From Marinilabiliaceae bacterium UBA5488 (GTDB taxonomy: Bacteria > Bacteroidota > Bacteroidia > Bacteroidales > Marinilabiliaceae): a stretch of 54,073 bases of DNA. The position numbers and the translations under genes were made by a program. Of this stretch, positions 1 to 7,787 are shown piece by piece (the first letter of the stretch is position 1; each line of letters opens with the position of its first letter). The stretch is taken from NCBI GenBank assembly GCA_002427105.1, contig DIPM01000036.1, forward strand, positions 118,460 to 172,532, given 5' to 3'. The notes beneath the pieces were generated by a model. It did not search any database, was not told the DNA's origin, and saw only the letters and a list, made by a program, of their open reading frames with translations.

Positions 1-1332
1 CTCAGCTCATTCCTCACTCCTTTTATGGGTTCTGCAATAAATATTGCCCTTCCTTCAATGGGGAAGGAATTAACAATGAACACCATCTCGCTAGGATGGG
101 TTGCAACAGCTTATCTTCTGGCCGCTTCCTTGTTCCTGTTGCCTTTCGGGAAGATAGCTGATAGAAACGGTCGTAAGATGTTGTTTTTAGCAGGAATATG
201 GATATTTGCCATTTCCGCGCTTGTCACAGGATTCTCAGTTAACTCATTGATGCTGATAACTCTCAGATTTGTTAATGGATTTGGGGCTGCCATGATTTTC
301 GCTACAGCTTTAGCAATATTGACATCATCTTACGATAAAAGCGTAAGAGGCAGGGTGCTGGGAATCAATGTCGCTTCGGTTTACCTTGGTTTAAGTCTTG
401 GTCCGAGCATTGGAGGATTCCTTACTATGTATTTCGGGTGGAGAAGTATATTCTACCTGAATGCATTGCTTGCCGCGATTATAATACCTGTAGCCATGGC
501 TAAACTGCCATCAGATAAACATAGAAAGCCGGAAGTAAAATTTGACTATAAAGGGACATTAATCTATGGATTAAGTTTGGCAACAATTATTTATGGGTTT
601 CCGCTAATACCTTCAGCTATAGGATTTATTCTGGTTTTCCTGGGTATTGGTGGCTTGTATGGTTTTGTGATATATGAAGACAAAGCGGGTGATCCATTAC
701 TGAATATCAGAAAGTTTAAAAGTAACAAGGTATTTATCTTTTCGAATATTGCAGCATTTATAAATTACAGTGCTACATTTGCTTTGGTTTTTCTGCTAAG
801 CTTTTATTTGCAGCAAGTTAAACATCTGTCACCCCGTGAATCAGGAATGATATTGATGGCTCAACCGGTAATTATGACCTTACTCTCCCCTATTGCAGGC
901 AGACTTAGCGATAAAATGGAGCCTCGGATTGTTGCATCGTTGGGTATGGCACTTACTACTCTGGGACTGGCGGCTTTTGTTTTTCTTGATCAGGGGAGTT
1001 CAATAATCTTCATAATTTTGATGCTTGTTGTGCTGGGAATGGGATTTGGATTCTTTTCATCGCCCAACACTAATGCAGTAATGAGCGCGGTAAAACCGGT
1101 TGAATATGGAACCGCATCGGCAACCTTGGGCACAATGCGACTAGTTGGTCAAACCATGAGCATGGGTATTACATTAATGGTGTTTGCTGTAATAATGGGT
1201 CATGGAGAGCGTGATTTGACCAACATTGGAGGATTGCTCACCTCAATTCGTTATGCATTTATTACGTTTGCAGTACTTTGTTTCTTAGGAATTTTTTTAT
1301 CTTTAAAGAGAGGAAAATTGAATGAAGATTAA
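1..1332 (+). CDS. MFS multidrug-type exporter, DHA2-like (5' partial)
   Basis: This is a major facilitator superfamily exporter of the inner membrane, probably a drug/proton antiporter. The reading frame is already open at base 1, and the residues before the first ATG at position 25 (SSFLTPF) match the usual start of transmembrane helix 1 in DHA2-type exporters, so the gene is cut by the window edge and the ATG at 25 is probably internal. Motif A is visible (GKIADRNGRK, about residues 42-51 counted from that ATG), and motif C of antiporters follows (LGPSIGGF, about 125-132). Many hydrophobic segments run to the C-terminus. It lies 14 bp before the NAD(P)-binding gene, so the two probably share a transcript. 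The substrate cannot be read from the sequence. Confidence 0.85.
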   Translation, partial: LSSFLTPFMGSAINIALPSMGKELTMNTISLGWVATAYLLAASLFLLPFGKIADRNGRKMLFLAGIWIFAISALVTGFSVNSLMLITLRFVNGFGAAMIFATALAILTSSYDKSVRGRVLGINVASVYLGLSLGPSIGGFLTMYFGWRSIFYLNALLAAIIIPVAMAKLPSDKHRKPEVKFDYKGTLIYGLSLATIIYGFPLIPSAIGFILVFLGIGGLYGFVIYEDKAGDPLLNIRKFKSNKVFIFSNIAAFINYSATFALVFLLSFYLQQVKHLSPRESGMILMAQPVIMTLLSPIAGRLSDKMEPRIVASLGMALTTLGLAAFVFLDQGSSIIFIILMLVVLGMGFGFFSSPNTNAVMSAVKPVEYGTASATLGTMRLVGQTMSMGITLMVFAVIMGHGERDLTNIGGLLTSIRYAFITFAVLCFLGIFLSLKRGKLNED

Positions 1333-1346
1333 ATAATGAAATTTAT

Positions 1347-2015
1347 ATGGATGATAATAAATTAACAGCAATTGTTTTTGGAGCTTCGGGATTAACCGGC
1401 AGATTTGTGACTGAACAATTGATTTTAGATTCACGTTACGGTGAGATTAAGCTCTTTGTTAGAAAAGAAATTAAAATTCCATCAGGAAAACTAAGGCAAT
1501 ATTTGTTTACTCCCGAAAACATTGCTGAAATTGAAAGCCAGATTACCGGTGACCATTTGTTTTGCTGTCTTGGTTCAACGATCAAAAAGGCAGGTAGCAA
1601 AAAAGCATTTTTTGAAATAGACCATAATATGGTTGAAAAAATAGCAAAGATGGCTGCAGTTAACAAGGTGAAATCCTTTGTGGTAATTTCATCGATTGGA
1701 GCAAAAGATACTTCCGGAAACTTCTATCTTAGTACAAAAGGTAAAATGGAGGAATCTGTTAAGACCTTTACTTTCCAAAATCTGAGCATAGTCAGGCCAT
1801 CAATATTAATGGGTATGCGAAAAGAGCAACGCACCTTCGAAAATATTGGAAAGACGTTCAGTAAATTATTTTCTCCATTAATGATAGGATCACTGAAAAA
1901 GTATAAACCCATTCATTCAGCTACAGTCGCGAAAGCGATGATAGAGCTTGCCAACCGGCCCAAGGGCTGTTTTGTAGTGGAATCAGATGAATTACAGGAA
2001 TTAGGCAAAAATTAA
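1347..2015 (+). CDS. NAD(P)-binding atypical SDR protein, HTATIP2/YbjT-like
   Basis: A 222-residue cytoplasmic protein of the atypical short-chain dehydrogenase group. The N-terminal Rossmann motif GASGLTG (about residues 11-17) binds the dinucleotide. SSIGAKD and a YLSTK segment correspond to the serine and the YxxxK region of the extended family. Overall length and the phrase FCCLGSTIKKAGSK resemble oxidoreductase HTATIP2-like proteins. It sits between the MFS gene and a rhodanese gene with gaps of 14 and 9 bp, which suggests one operon. No substrate can be inferred; a redox-sensing or reductase role is typical of the family. Confidence 0.8.
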   Translation: MDDNKLTAIVFGASGLTGRFVTEQLILDSRYGEIKLFVRKEIKIPSGKLRQYLFTPENIAEIESQITGDHLFCCLGSTIKKAGSKKAFFEIDHNMVEKIAKMAAVNKVKSFVVISSIGAKDTSGNFYLSTKGKMEESVKTFTFQNLSIVRPSILMGMRKEQRTFENIGKTFSKLFSPLMIGSLKKYKPIHSATVAKAMIELANRPKGCFVVESDELQELGKN

Positions 2016-2024
2016 CAACCGTAT

Positions 2025-2342
2025 ATGAAATTCATAACACCAGCCAGGTTAAAAGAGTTGATTGACAAAAAGGAGTCAATTCAAATCATAGATACGCGTG
2101 AGCCTGAAAAGTATGCTACCGCGCACATTCCCGGGGCAATATCCATTCCGCAATTAGAACTGCCTGGAAGAATGAATGAAGTTGAAGTTGATAAAACAGT
2201 GATTATTTATTGCCTTTATGGGGTAAAGAGTGAAATGGTATACATTTATCTGAAGGACAAGCTAAAGATAAAGAATCTGTTTATCCTTGAAGGTGGTGCA
2301 TACCATTATGCGACTGAGATAGATCCCTCGCTTGATGTTTAA
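2025..2342 (+). CDS. Rhodanese-like domain protein
   Basis: A single rhodanese domain of 105 residues with no signal peptide, so cytoplasmic. IIDTREPEKY at about residues 21-30 and AHIPGAISIP at 33-42 are the two conserved rhodanese signatures. The active-site loop is C63-LYGVKS, which keeps the persulfide-accepting cysteine but lacks the usual arginine at the loop end. Single-domain rhodaneses carry sulfane sulfur between thiols. It is the last gene of the apparent MFS/NAD-binding/rhodanese operon; no terminator is obvious behind it. Confidence 0.88.
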   Translation: MKFITPARLKELIDKKESIQIIDTREPEKYATAHIPGAISIPQLELPGRMNEVEVDKTVIIYCLYGVKSEMVYIYLKDKLKIKNLFILEGGAYHYATEIDPSLDV

Positions 2343-2374
2343 TAATTAGCAGGCCTTGGAATTAAATCCGGAAG

Positions 2375-2596
2375 CTAGTTGTTTAAAAGAGCCTCAATAG
2401 AATCGGCAATTATTTGTTGTTCGTGTTGAACAGTATTCAATGAATCAATAGCCCTTTGTTGTTTATGAACCAAAGAGATTGAGTCGGCAATTCGTATTGA
2501 ATCCTGTCTCATTTGTTCGGAATTCATTTGGCTGCTGTTATTACAGGCGAATGTAAAAGACAGGAATAAAAATGCAGGAATGATGAATTTTCTCAT
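2375..2596 (-). CDS. Small alpha-helical lipoprotein, Lpp-like (copy 1)
   Basis: A 73-residue lipoprotein. The signal peptide ends in a lipobox TFAC with the lipidated cysteine at residue 18. The mature chain of 56 residues is rich in Q, S, D, I and A and reads as one amphipathic helix with the phrase DSIRIADSISLV. It is clearly a paralogue of the next gene upstream on the same strand, which has nearly the same phrase. Size and architecture recall Braun lipoprotein, but there is no C-terminal lysine for attachment to peptidoglycan. The function is unknown; a structural role at the outer membrane is an inference. A hairpin with T-runs separates the two copies. Confidence 0.8.
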   Translation of the reverse strand: MRKFIIPAFLFLSFTFACNNSSQMNSEQMRQDSIRIADSISLVHKQQRAIDSLNTVQHEQQIIADSIEALLNN

Positions 2597-2615
2597 AACG
2601 TTAAAGGTTTAAAAA

Positions 2616-2650
2616 TAAAAAAAAAGAGGTGAAAAAACACCTCTTTTTTA
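2616..2650 (-). terminator. Bidirectional intrinsic terminator
   Basis: GAGGTG and CACCTC (2626-2631 and 2638-2643) form a stem around an A6 loop, and the A-run before and T-run after extend the pairing on both sides. On the minus strand it ends in a run of nine T residues, so it terminates the lipoprotein gene at 2673-2888. It could also act in the other direction. Confidence 0.85.
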
Positions 2651-2672
2651 TAGTAAAACAGTCTTTTTAGTC

Positions 2673-2888
2673 TTATTGAGCGGGCTGTTCCATTTCGGTA
2701 GTGTCAGCAGCCATAGCAGCGTTGATAGAATCCATACGAGCTTGTTCAGCTTGCTGTACTAAAGCGATTGAATCAGCAATTCTGATAGAATCTAAACGAG
2801 CTTGTTCTGCTTTTTGTTCTGCACTTGGACCGCAAGCTACGAATGAAGCTAAACCTGCGACAACTAAAATCTGAGCTAATGTTTTCAT
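2673..2888 (-). CDS. Small alpha-helical lipoprotein, Lpp-like (copy 2)
   Basis: A 71-residue lipoprotein with lipobox FVAC and the lipidated cysteine at residue 19. The mature part of 53 residues is an A/Q/D/S-rich helix with DSIRIADSIALV and then a related repeat DSINAAM, ending in an acidic tail TTEMEQPAQ. It shares the helical core with the 73-residue lipoprotein downstream, so the pair arose by duplication. A good -7 box (TATCTTTG on the minus strand, 2919-2926) lies 31 bp before the start and a strong terminator follows the gene, so this is likely an independently and well expressed small lipoprotein. The function is unknown. Confidence 0.82.
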   Translation of the reverse strand: MKTLAQILVVAGLASFVACGPSAEQKAEQARLDSIRIADSIALVQQAEQARMDSINAAMAADTTEMEQPAQ

Positions 2889-2918
2889 GTTTTAATGTGT
2901 TTAGTTTTAAAAACAAGG

Positions 2919-2926
2919 CAAAGATA
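2919..2926 (-). promoter_or_regulatory. -7 promoter element of lipoprotein gene 2673-2888
   Basis: The minus strand reads TATCTTTG, an exact match to the Bacteroidota -7 consensus TAnnTTTG, 31 bp before the start codon. No clear -33 TTTG was seen. Confidence 0.6.
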
Positions 2927-3113
2927 AATAAAGATTTAAGGTAAAAGCAAGTTTTTTTAATTTTTTTTTAATCTTTTATTGGGTTGGTAATCAGGTATAT
3001 AGGTATTGATATTAAAAAATCTGTCTGTTTTGGTATTAAAATCGGCTTAAAAAATCGTCGTGTTTTTTAATCTGAGACTAAAAATGAAGAATTCTCCCGG
3101 TTTAAAATACTCT

Positions 3114-3121
3114 TATCTTTG
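3114..3121 (+). promoter_or_regulatory. -7 promoter element of rarA-kdsA
   Basis: TATCTTTG matches the -7 consensus TAnnTTTG and lies 22 bp before the rarA start codon, leaving a short leader of roughly 15 bases. The -33 element is not clear. Confidence 0.6.
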
Positions 3122-3143
3122 TCTACCTGTAAATATATAGAAA

Positions 3144-4415
3144 ATGAGTTTCAAGCCTTTGGCTGAATTGATGCGCCCTGAGAGTTTTTCTGATTATGTT
3201 GGTCAATCACATTTAATTGGTGAGGATGCAGTTTTGCGCCGGTCAATTGATAGTGGCATTATTCCTTCAATGATTTTTTGGGGTCCTCCGGGAGTTGGCA
3301 AAACAACGTTAGCCTTTTTAATTTCGAAAGAGCTGCTTCGTCCATTTTATACTCTTAGTGCTATAAATTCAGGTGTCAAGGATATCAGGGAAGTTATTGA
3401 GAAAGCAAAAGACAGTGGTTCCGGAACTATATTATTTATTGACGAGATACATCGTTTTAGCAAATCACAACAGGATTCACTGCTGGGAGCTGTTGAGAAA
3501 GGAATTGTGACTCTGATTGGTGCCACGACCGAAAATCCTTCATTTGAGGTAATATCTCCCCTCCTGTCCAGATGTCAGGTGTATATCCTTAAATCTCTTG
3601 TTGAAGAGGATTTGAATATCATTATTAGCAAGGCAATTGAAAAGATCAATGAGGAGTATCATATTAAGGTAGAAGTCGCAGAAACTGATGCTTTGATGAG
3701 GATATCGGGAGGCGATGCCAGAAAGCTTATTAACGCTTTGGAGGTCATCGTCACTACTAATAAGGATAAGACAGGTCCCGTTGTTATTGATAATAAATCA
3801 GCTGTTAAAATTATTCAGCAGAATCTATCGGTATATGATAAAAAGGGGGAAATGCATTATGATGTGATTTCAGCCTTTATCAAATCAATGCGTGGAAGTG
3901 ATCCCAATGCGGCAGTTTATTATCTTGCACGCATGATTGAAGCGGGTGAGGATCCTTTGTTTATTGCCCGAAGGATGTTGATTCTTGCTTCTGAAGATAT
4001 CGGTAACGCAAATCCCAATGCCCTTTTGCTTGCAAGTACCTGTTTTGATGCCGTTCATAAAACAGGTTATCCCGAGTGCAGGATCATTCTTTCGCAATGT
4101 GCTGTTTATCTTGCATGCTCGGCTAAGAGCAATGCTTCGTACATGGCAATAGAAGAAGCTTCCGAGTTAGTCAGACGTACCGGTGATCTTCCGGTGCCTC
4201 TTGCTCTCAGGAACGCTCCAACCAGTCTGATGAAGAATATTGGATATGGAATGGACTATAAATATGCTCACAGCTATGAAGGGAATTTTACAAATATGGA
4301 GTTTATGCCCGATAAGCTGAAAGGTAAAAAACTCTATGATCCCGGCAATAATCAGCGGGAGAATGAAATACGGCAACGTTTAAAGAATTTATGGCAGTCG
4401 AAATATAATTACTAA
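3144..4415 (+). CDS. rarA: Replication-associated recombination protein A (AAA+ ATPase)
   Basis: A cytoplasmic AAA+ ATPase of the RarA/MgsA/WRNIP1 family that acts at stalled replication forks. All family elements are present in 423 residues: Walker A GPPGVGKT at 47-54, Walker B with DEIH at 100-103, sensor 1 in GATTENPSFE at 126-135, an arginine finger in LLSR at 140-143, and sensor 2 in GGDARKLINALE. The C-terminal half is the helical tetramerisation region. The length is typical. It is 10 bp upstream of kdsA, with which it is probably co-transcribed from the promoter at 3114; the pairing looks like simple linkage rather than a functional link. Confidence 0.95.
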   Translation: MSFKPLAELMRPESFSDYVGQSHLIGEDAVLRRSIDSGIIPSMIFWGPPGVGKTTLAFLISKELLRPFYTLSAINSGVKDIREVIEKAKDSGSGTILFIDEIHRFSKSQQDSLLGAVEKGIVTLIGATTENPSFEVISPLLSRCQVYILKSLVEEDLNIIISKAIEKINEEYHIKVEVAETDALMRISGGDARKLINALEVIVTTNKDKTGPVVIDNKSAVKIIQQNLSVYDKKGEMHYDVISAFIKSMRGSDPNAAVYYLARMIEAGEDPLFIARRMLILASEDIGNANPNALLLASTCFDAVHKTGYPECRIILSQCAVYLACSAKSNASYMAIEEASELVRRTGDLPVPLALRNAPTSLMKNIGYGMDYKYAHSYEGNFTNMEFMPDKLKGKKLYDPGNNQRENEIRQRLKNLWQSKYNY

Positions 4416-4425
4416 AATCCTTATA

Positions 4426-5256
4426 ATGACAGAATTAATAAAAACTCCGGATATAAAGAATCTTAAGCCTTCGCATAACTTTTTCCTTATGGCTGGCCCT
4501 TGTGTTGTTGAAAATACTGGAATGCCTATGGAGATAGCTCAGGAAATTCTGAAGCTGACCTCCAAACTTGACATTCCCTTTATTTTTAAAGCATCCTACA
4601 GGAAAGCCAATCGCTCAAAGGCATCGTCTTTTACAGGTATTGGTGATGAAAAAGCTTTGAAGGTTATTGCGGATGTAAGAAGTGCATTGAATATTCCTGT
4701 AGTAACAGATATTCACTCAGCATCCGAAGCTTTTATGGCAGCTGAGTATGTTGATGTGTTGCAGATTCCGGCGTTTTTATGCAGACAGACTGATTTACTT
4801 GAAGCAGCCGGGAAGACAGGAAGATGGATCAACATTAAGAAAGGTCAGTTCCTGTCGCCTGAATCTATGAGGTTTGCCGTTGAGAAGATTCAGGAAACCG
4901 GCAACAACAAGATAATTTTAACCGATAGAGGTACGATGTTTGGCTATCAGGATCTTATTGTTGACTACAGGTCAATTCCCATTATGAGAAGTTTTAATGT
5001 ACCGGTGGTTCTTGATGTTACTCATTCACTTCAGAAGCCTAATCAGTCAACCGGAGTTAGCGGTGGTATGCCCGAAATGATATCGACGATTGCAAAGGCC
5101 GGTATTGCTGCAGGTGCAGATGGCATTTTCCTTGAAACACATCCCAATCCTGCCATAGCTAAATCTGATGCCGAAAATATGTTACCCCTTAAGAACCTGC
5201 CTAAGTTGCTGAATGACCTGGTATTATTAAGAGAAGCCTGCCTTAAAATGGTTTAG
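4426..5256 (+). CDS. kdsA: 3-deoxy-8-phosphooctulonate synthase (metal-dependent class)
   Basis: KdsA condenses phosphoenolpyruvate with arabinose 5-phosphate to give Kdo-8-phosphate for lipopolysaccharide. The substrate loop FKASYRKANRSK (54-65) and the motifs TDIHSASEA, QIPAFLCRQTDLL and HSLQKPNQSTG are present. Cys26, His200, Glu237 and Asp248 have exactly the spacing of the metal ligands of the Aquifex enzyme (Cys11, His185, Glu222, Asp233), so this is the metal-dependent class rather than the E. coli type, which has Asn at the first position. The 276-residue length is normal. Its last 14 bp overlap the end of the converging Yip1 gene. Confidence 0.96.
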   Translation: MTELIKTPDIKNLKPSHNFFLMAGPCVVENTGMPMEIAQEILKLTSKLDIPFIFKASYRKANRSKASSFTGIGDEKALKVIADVRSALNIPVVTDIHSASEAFMAAEYVDVLQIPAFLCRQTDLLEAAGKTGRWINIKKGQFLSPESMRFAVEKIQETGNNKIILTDRGTMFGYQDLIVDYRSIPIMRSFNVPVVLDVTHSLQKPNQSTGVSGGMPEMISTIAKAGIAAGADGIFLETHPNPAIAKSDAENMLPLKNLPKLLNDLVLLREACLKMV

Positions 5257-5845
5257 GCAAGATGTCGGGGAATAATAAGGAGATTAGAAGATTAAATCCT
5301 GATTCCAGTATATAGTTGCATCCCAGTACCATCATTGCAATCAGAAAAACAAACGAGGGTACTTTAGCATGGGCAGTGTTAAGTAAAACCGGCAGTCCTT
5401 TGGCAAATATATAAAGGCTGTAAAAAGCAGGTATCATTGCAAGGATAAGTCTATGGTCGAGATTGGCAATGATGTAGCATAAAAAGTAAGGGGTTAATCC
5501 ATATATGGCTAATTTACCACTCCTGACAAAGTCGCGGTCTGATGCAAATTTACGTGCTGTCCCGTTTATGAAGAAGGTTAGGATTATAACAGTAAGCATT
5601 TGAACGATAATAAAGCTTACAGCTTTAGTTAAAGGAAATGAAAACCTGTAAGCATCAATATCGAGAACGTTCTTAACATAAAAGAAACTCCCCAGTACCT
5701 GGGCAGCTGCGCCAAAAAGAATTAATGTCAGGCAGAAGCCAAAAAAATCCTCCTTTAAACTACGTATTTCGGCTGAGATTATTCTCCATTCGTATGCAGG
5801 ATAGAAAATAATACTCTTAACCCTTTCAAGAATAAAACTACTCAT
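5243..5845 (-). CDS. Yip1-family integral membrane protein
   Basis: A 200-residue protein with about five hydrophobic segments and the layout of the YIP1 family (an N-terminal soluble stretch with ILxxPxxxW-like residues, then closely packed helices). Proteins of this type sit in the inner membrane; their bacterial role is unknown. It lies 6 bp after the DUF4831 gene on the same strand, so the two form an operon. The 3' end overlaps the end of kdsA on the opposite strand by 14 bp. Confidence 0.7.
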   Translation of the reverse strand: MSSFILERVKSIIFYPAYEWRIISAEIRSLKEDFFGFCLTLILFGAAAQVLGSFFYVKNVLDIDAYRFSFPLTKAVSFIIVQMLTVIILTFFINGTARKFASDRDFVRSGKLAIYGLTPYFLCYIIANLDHRLILAMIPAFYSLYIFAKGLPVLLNTAHAKVPSFVFLIAMMVLGCNYILESGFNLLISLLFPDILPKPF

Positions 5846-5851
5846 TGTAAA

Positions 5852-7003
5852 TTATCGCATTATCAGTGTTTTCAAAGATCCATTTTCGTGAAAATCAGCA
5901 TGGTTGAGATTTGCAGAAGGAAGAAAAGTAATTATGCCAAGCTGACTTATGAAAAGTTTCTTTGAAGACAAAACGTTATTTCCCATGGTTATTGAATAAT
6001 TCACCTCTTCGGGAATTCTATAGATTAAGCCCTTTGCCTTTTTCTTCGAAGACATGCGTTTGGTTTCGAGGGCTTTTATTTGCGACAGATGATGAGTTGG
6101 AGAACCGGAAATACTGACAGGAACACCTGAGCGACTATCTCTGGATGAAATTCCATCAGTTTCGGAATAACGGAATAGTGTTCTGAAAACTTCCGTTTCC
6201 TGAGGTTGAGGTGTATAGTAGAATGTATACAGTTGTTCAGATACCTTGCTTGTTCCTTTAAAATATGCAAGATATTCCTCTTCCATCAGGTTTAACTTTT
6301 CAAGCATGAACTGAAGACTTTCTTTGGAATAATTAACTTCCTGATAACCTGTAATGAGACTGAACTTATTGTCTTCTATTCTGTAAATAAGGTCGGCAAT
6401 TTCACGAGCCTGCTGCTCAATGCTCTTTTCTGAAATACTGCGTTTAAGAATTTTCTCTTCGATAGTAGTTGTATCAATGCTGACTCTTCTGATAATAGTA
6501 TCGACTTTCTCAATAATAACAGGTTTCATGAGATCACGGAAACCACCTTCAGTGCCCTGTTTAGCTTCTTTAGCTTCAGCATTTTTTCTCTGAGCTCTCA
6601 ATTCACTAAGCAAGCCTTTATCTGAGAGAACCAATTCGAGTGAGTAGTCATCATTCCATTTTGCGGGTAATTGTGCAAAATACAGGTTCAGAGTATCGAT
6701 GGAAGTTTCGGTACTCAGGACAATATTTTTTATGCCGTAGGTTGTTTTATCTTCCTTGATAATGTTAGAGATTCCAAGGAGCCTTAATGCATAATCGCTG
6801 AATTTTCCTTTAAAAGACTCAGATTTGGAAACGGTAACGTCAACTTTCACGGAGTTTAGAGGAAGGGCATAATAGAAGCCATCACCGTCAACATTTATAT
6901 CTCCGGAGTTGACTTTATACGATGAAATTTGGGATTTTGCACCCCCGATACTTAATGCTCCGATAAGAAAGCTAATTGTCAATGCCTTGAAAAATGTTCT
7001 CAT
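5852..7003 (-). CDS. DUF4831 family secreted protein
   Basis: A 383-residue protein with a signal peptide (MRTFFKALTISFL followed by a small-residue cleavage region ending AKSQ, about residue 25). The body matches what is known of DUF4831, a family largely confined to Bacteroidota: paired beta-rich halves, IEDNKFSLITGYQ in the middle, and a long tail. The function is unknown and location is probably periplasm or outer membrane. A -7 box at 7071-7078 on the minus strand precedes it, and the Yip1 gene follows by 6 bp. Confidence 0.75.
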   Translation of the reverse strand: MRTFFKALTISFLIGALSIGGAKSQISSYKVNSGDINVDGDGFYYALPLNSVKVDVTVSKSESFKGKFSDYALRLLGISNIIKEDKTTYGIKNIVLSTETSIDTLNLYFAQLPAKWNDDYSLELVLSDKGLLSELRAQRKNAEAKEAKQGTEGGFRDLMKPVIIEKVDTIIRRVSIDTTTIEEKILKRSISEKSIEQQAREIADLIYRIEDNKFSLITGYQEVNYSKESLQFMLEKLNLMEEEYLAYFKGTSKVSEQLYTFYYTPQPQETEVFRTLFRYSETDGISSRDSRSGVPVSISGSPTHHLSQIKALETKRMSSKKKAKGLIYRIPEEVNYSITMGNNVLSSKKLFISQLGIITFLPSANLNHADFHENGSLKTLIMR

Positions 7004-7070
7004 TGGTCAAGTTTTGGCTGTTAGGAAAATATTGTCTTACTGTCGGTTAATGCCGATAACACAGTCGATA

Positions 7071-7078
7071 CAAAGGTA
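7071..7078 (-). promoter_or_regulatory. -7 promoter element of DUF4831-Yip1 operon
   Basis: The minus strand reads TACCTTTG, matching TAnnTTTG, about 68 bp before the DUF4831 start codon. Confidence 0.5.
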
Positions 7079-7103
7079 TGTTTTAATTATGAGAGTGGAG
7101 CAT

Positions 7104-7136
7104 AAAAAAACAAAAAAGCCCCCGATAATCGGAGGC
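7104..7136 (-). terminator. Intrinsic terminator of tRNA-Lys(TTT)
   Basis: On the minus strand GCCTCCGA and TCGGGGGC pair with one mismatch around a 3-base loop, followed by a long T-rich run. It begins four bases after the tRNA 3' end. Confidence 0.8.
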
Positions 7137-7139
7137 TTG

Positions 7140-7212
7140 TGATCCCGCTGGGATTCGAACCCAGGACCCCATCCTTAAAAGGGATGTGCTCTACCTGCTG
7201 AGCTACTGAGTC
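7140..7212 (-). tRNA. tRNA-Lys (anticodon TTT) with imperfect acceptor stem
   Basis: The minus strand folds as a 73-base tRNA. The D-stem is GCTC/GAGC, the anticodon stem CATCC/GGATG carries loop CTTTTAA with anticodon TTT, and the T-stem CTGGG/CCCAG carries loop TTCGAAT. No CCA is encoded. The acceptor stem GACTCAG/CGGGATC is poor: pairs 3-70 (C-A) and 6-67 (A-G) are mismatched and 4-69 is a wobble. Either it is a decaying copy or the 3' half was replaced. A promoter box and a terminator flank it, so it is probably transcribed. Confidence 0.85.
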
Positions 7213-7289
7213 ATCATTTTTTTTACATTTCTGTAATTCTGCAACCTTTCTTTTAAAGGACAGAAGCATCTGTTTTTTCAAATGCGTTG

Positions 7290-7297
7290 CAAAAGTA
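7290..7297 (-). promoter_or_regulatory. -7 promoter element of tRNA-Lys(TTT)
   Basis: The minus strand reads TACTTTTG, matching TAnnTTTG, 77 bp before the tRNA 5' end. The same octamer precedes the divergent tRNA-Lys(CTT). Confidence 0.55.
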
Positions 7298-7498
7298 GGT
7301 TCTTATTTCTTAAAGTGCAAAAAAACTTATAACAAAAATGACTTTTTCTCCTTTTTAAAAGCCCTGTGGGCGGATAATCTCTTAGTTTCTAAAAAATTAT
7401 ACCGGCCAAAAACTTTTCATTATTTTCGTATTTCTATTTTGACTCAATCTTTTTTATAAAAAAAGGCCTAATCCTAATCATCTAAAGCTAAAATTTCT

Positions 7499-7506
7499 TA
7501 CTTTTG
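7499..7506 (+). promoter_or_regulatory. -7 promoter element of tRNA-Lys(CTT)
   Basis: TACTTTTG matches TAnnTTTG and ends 12 bp before the first tRNA base, so transcription should start a few bases before the mature 5' end. Confidence 0.7.
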
Positions 7507-7518
7507 CAGCGTCAAAAA

Positions 7519-7591
<73 letters not shown>

Positions 7592-7598
7592 CAATCAC

Positions 7599-7635
7599 AA
7601 AGCAATCTGTGTTGTTATGCAGATTGCTTTTTTTT
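7599..7635 (+). terminator. Intrinsic terminator of tRNA-Lys(CTT)
   Basis: AAAGCAATCTG (7599-7609) pairs perfectly with CAGATTGCTTT (7620-7630), and the T-run continues to 7635. Confidence 0.9.
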
Positions 7636-7753
7636 ATTCCCCTTTTTTGTCTCGCTACGGGCTTCAGGATCAATGGATTTTCCTTGGTAAATCAAAAAGC
7701 CATCCCCTGCTGAAGGTTTTGAGCATAATGATTTTCGGCTAAGAGATATATTG

Positions 7754-7761
7754 TATCTTTG
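7754..7761 (+). promoter_or_regulatory. -7 promoter element of the BASS-type transporter gene
   Basis: TATCTTTG matches TAnnTTTG. Transcription would start near 7768, which excludes an upstream TTG at 7767 as start codon and supports the ATG at 7788. Confidence 0.6.
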
Positions 7762-7787
7762 GCTTCTTGAATATCGCAATCGTCAAT

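Larger units (their letters stand above)
7213..7518. other. Divergent promoter region between two tRNA-Lys genes
   Basis: An AT-rich 306-bp gap with no convincing coding sequence. It holds one TACTTTTG box for each tRNA, pointing outwards (7290-7297 minus, 7499-7506 plus). Confidence 0.6.

Noticed and set aside
7087..7281. Minus-strand frame of 64 codons across the tRNA-Lys(TTT) gene
   Set aside because: It is the translation of the tRNA and its flanks.
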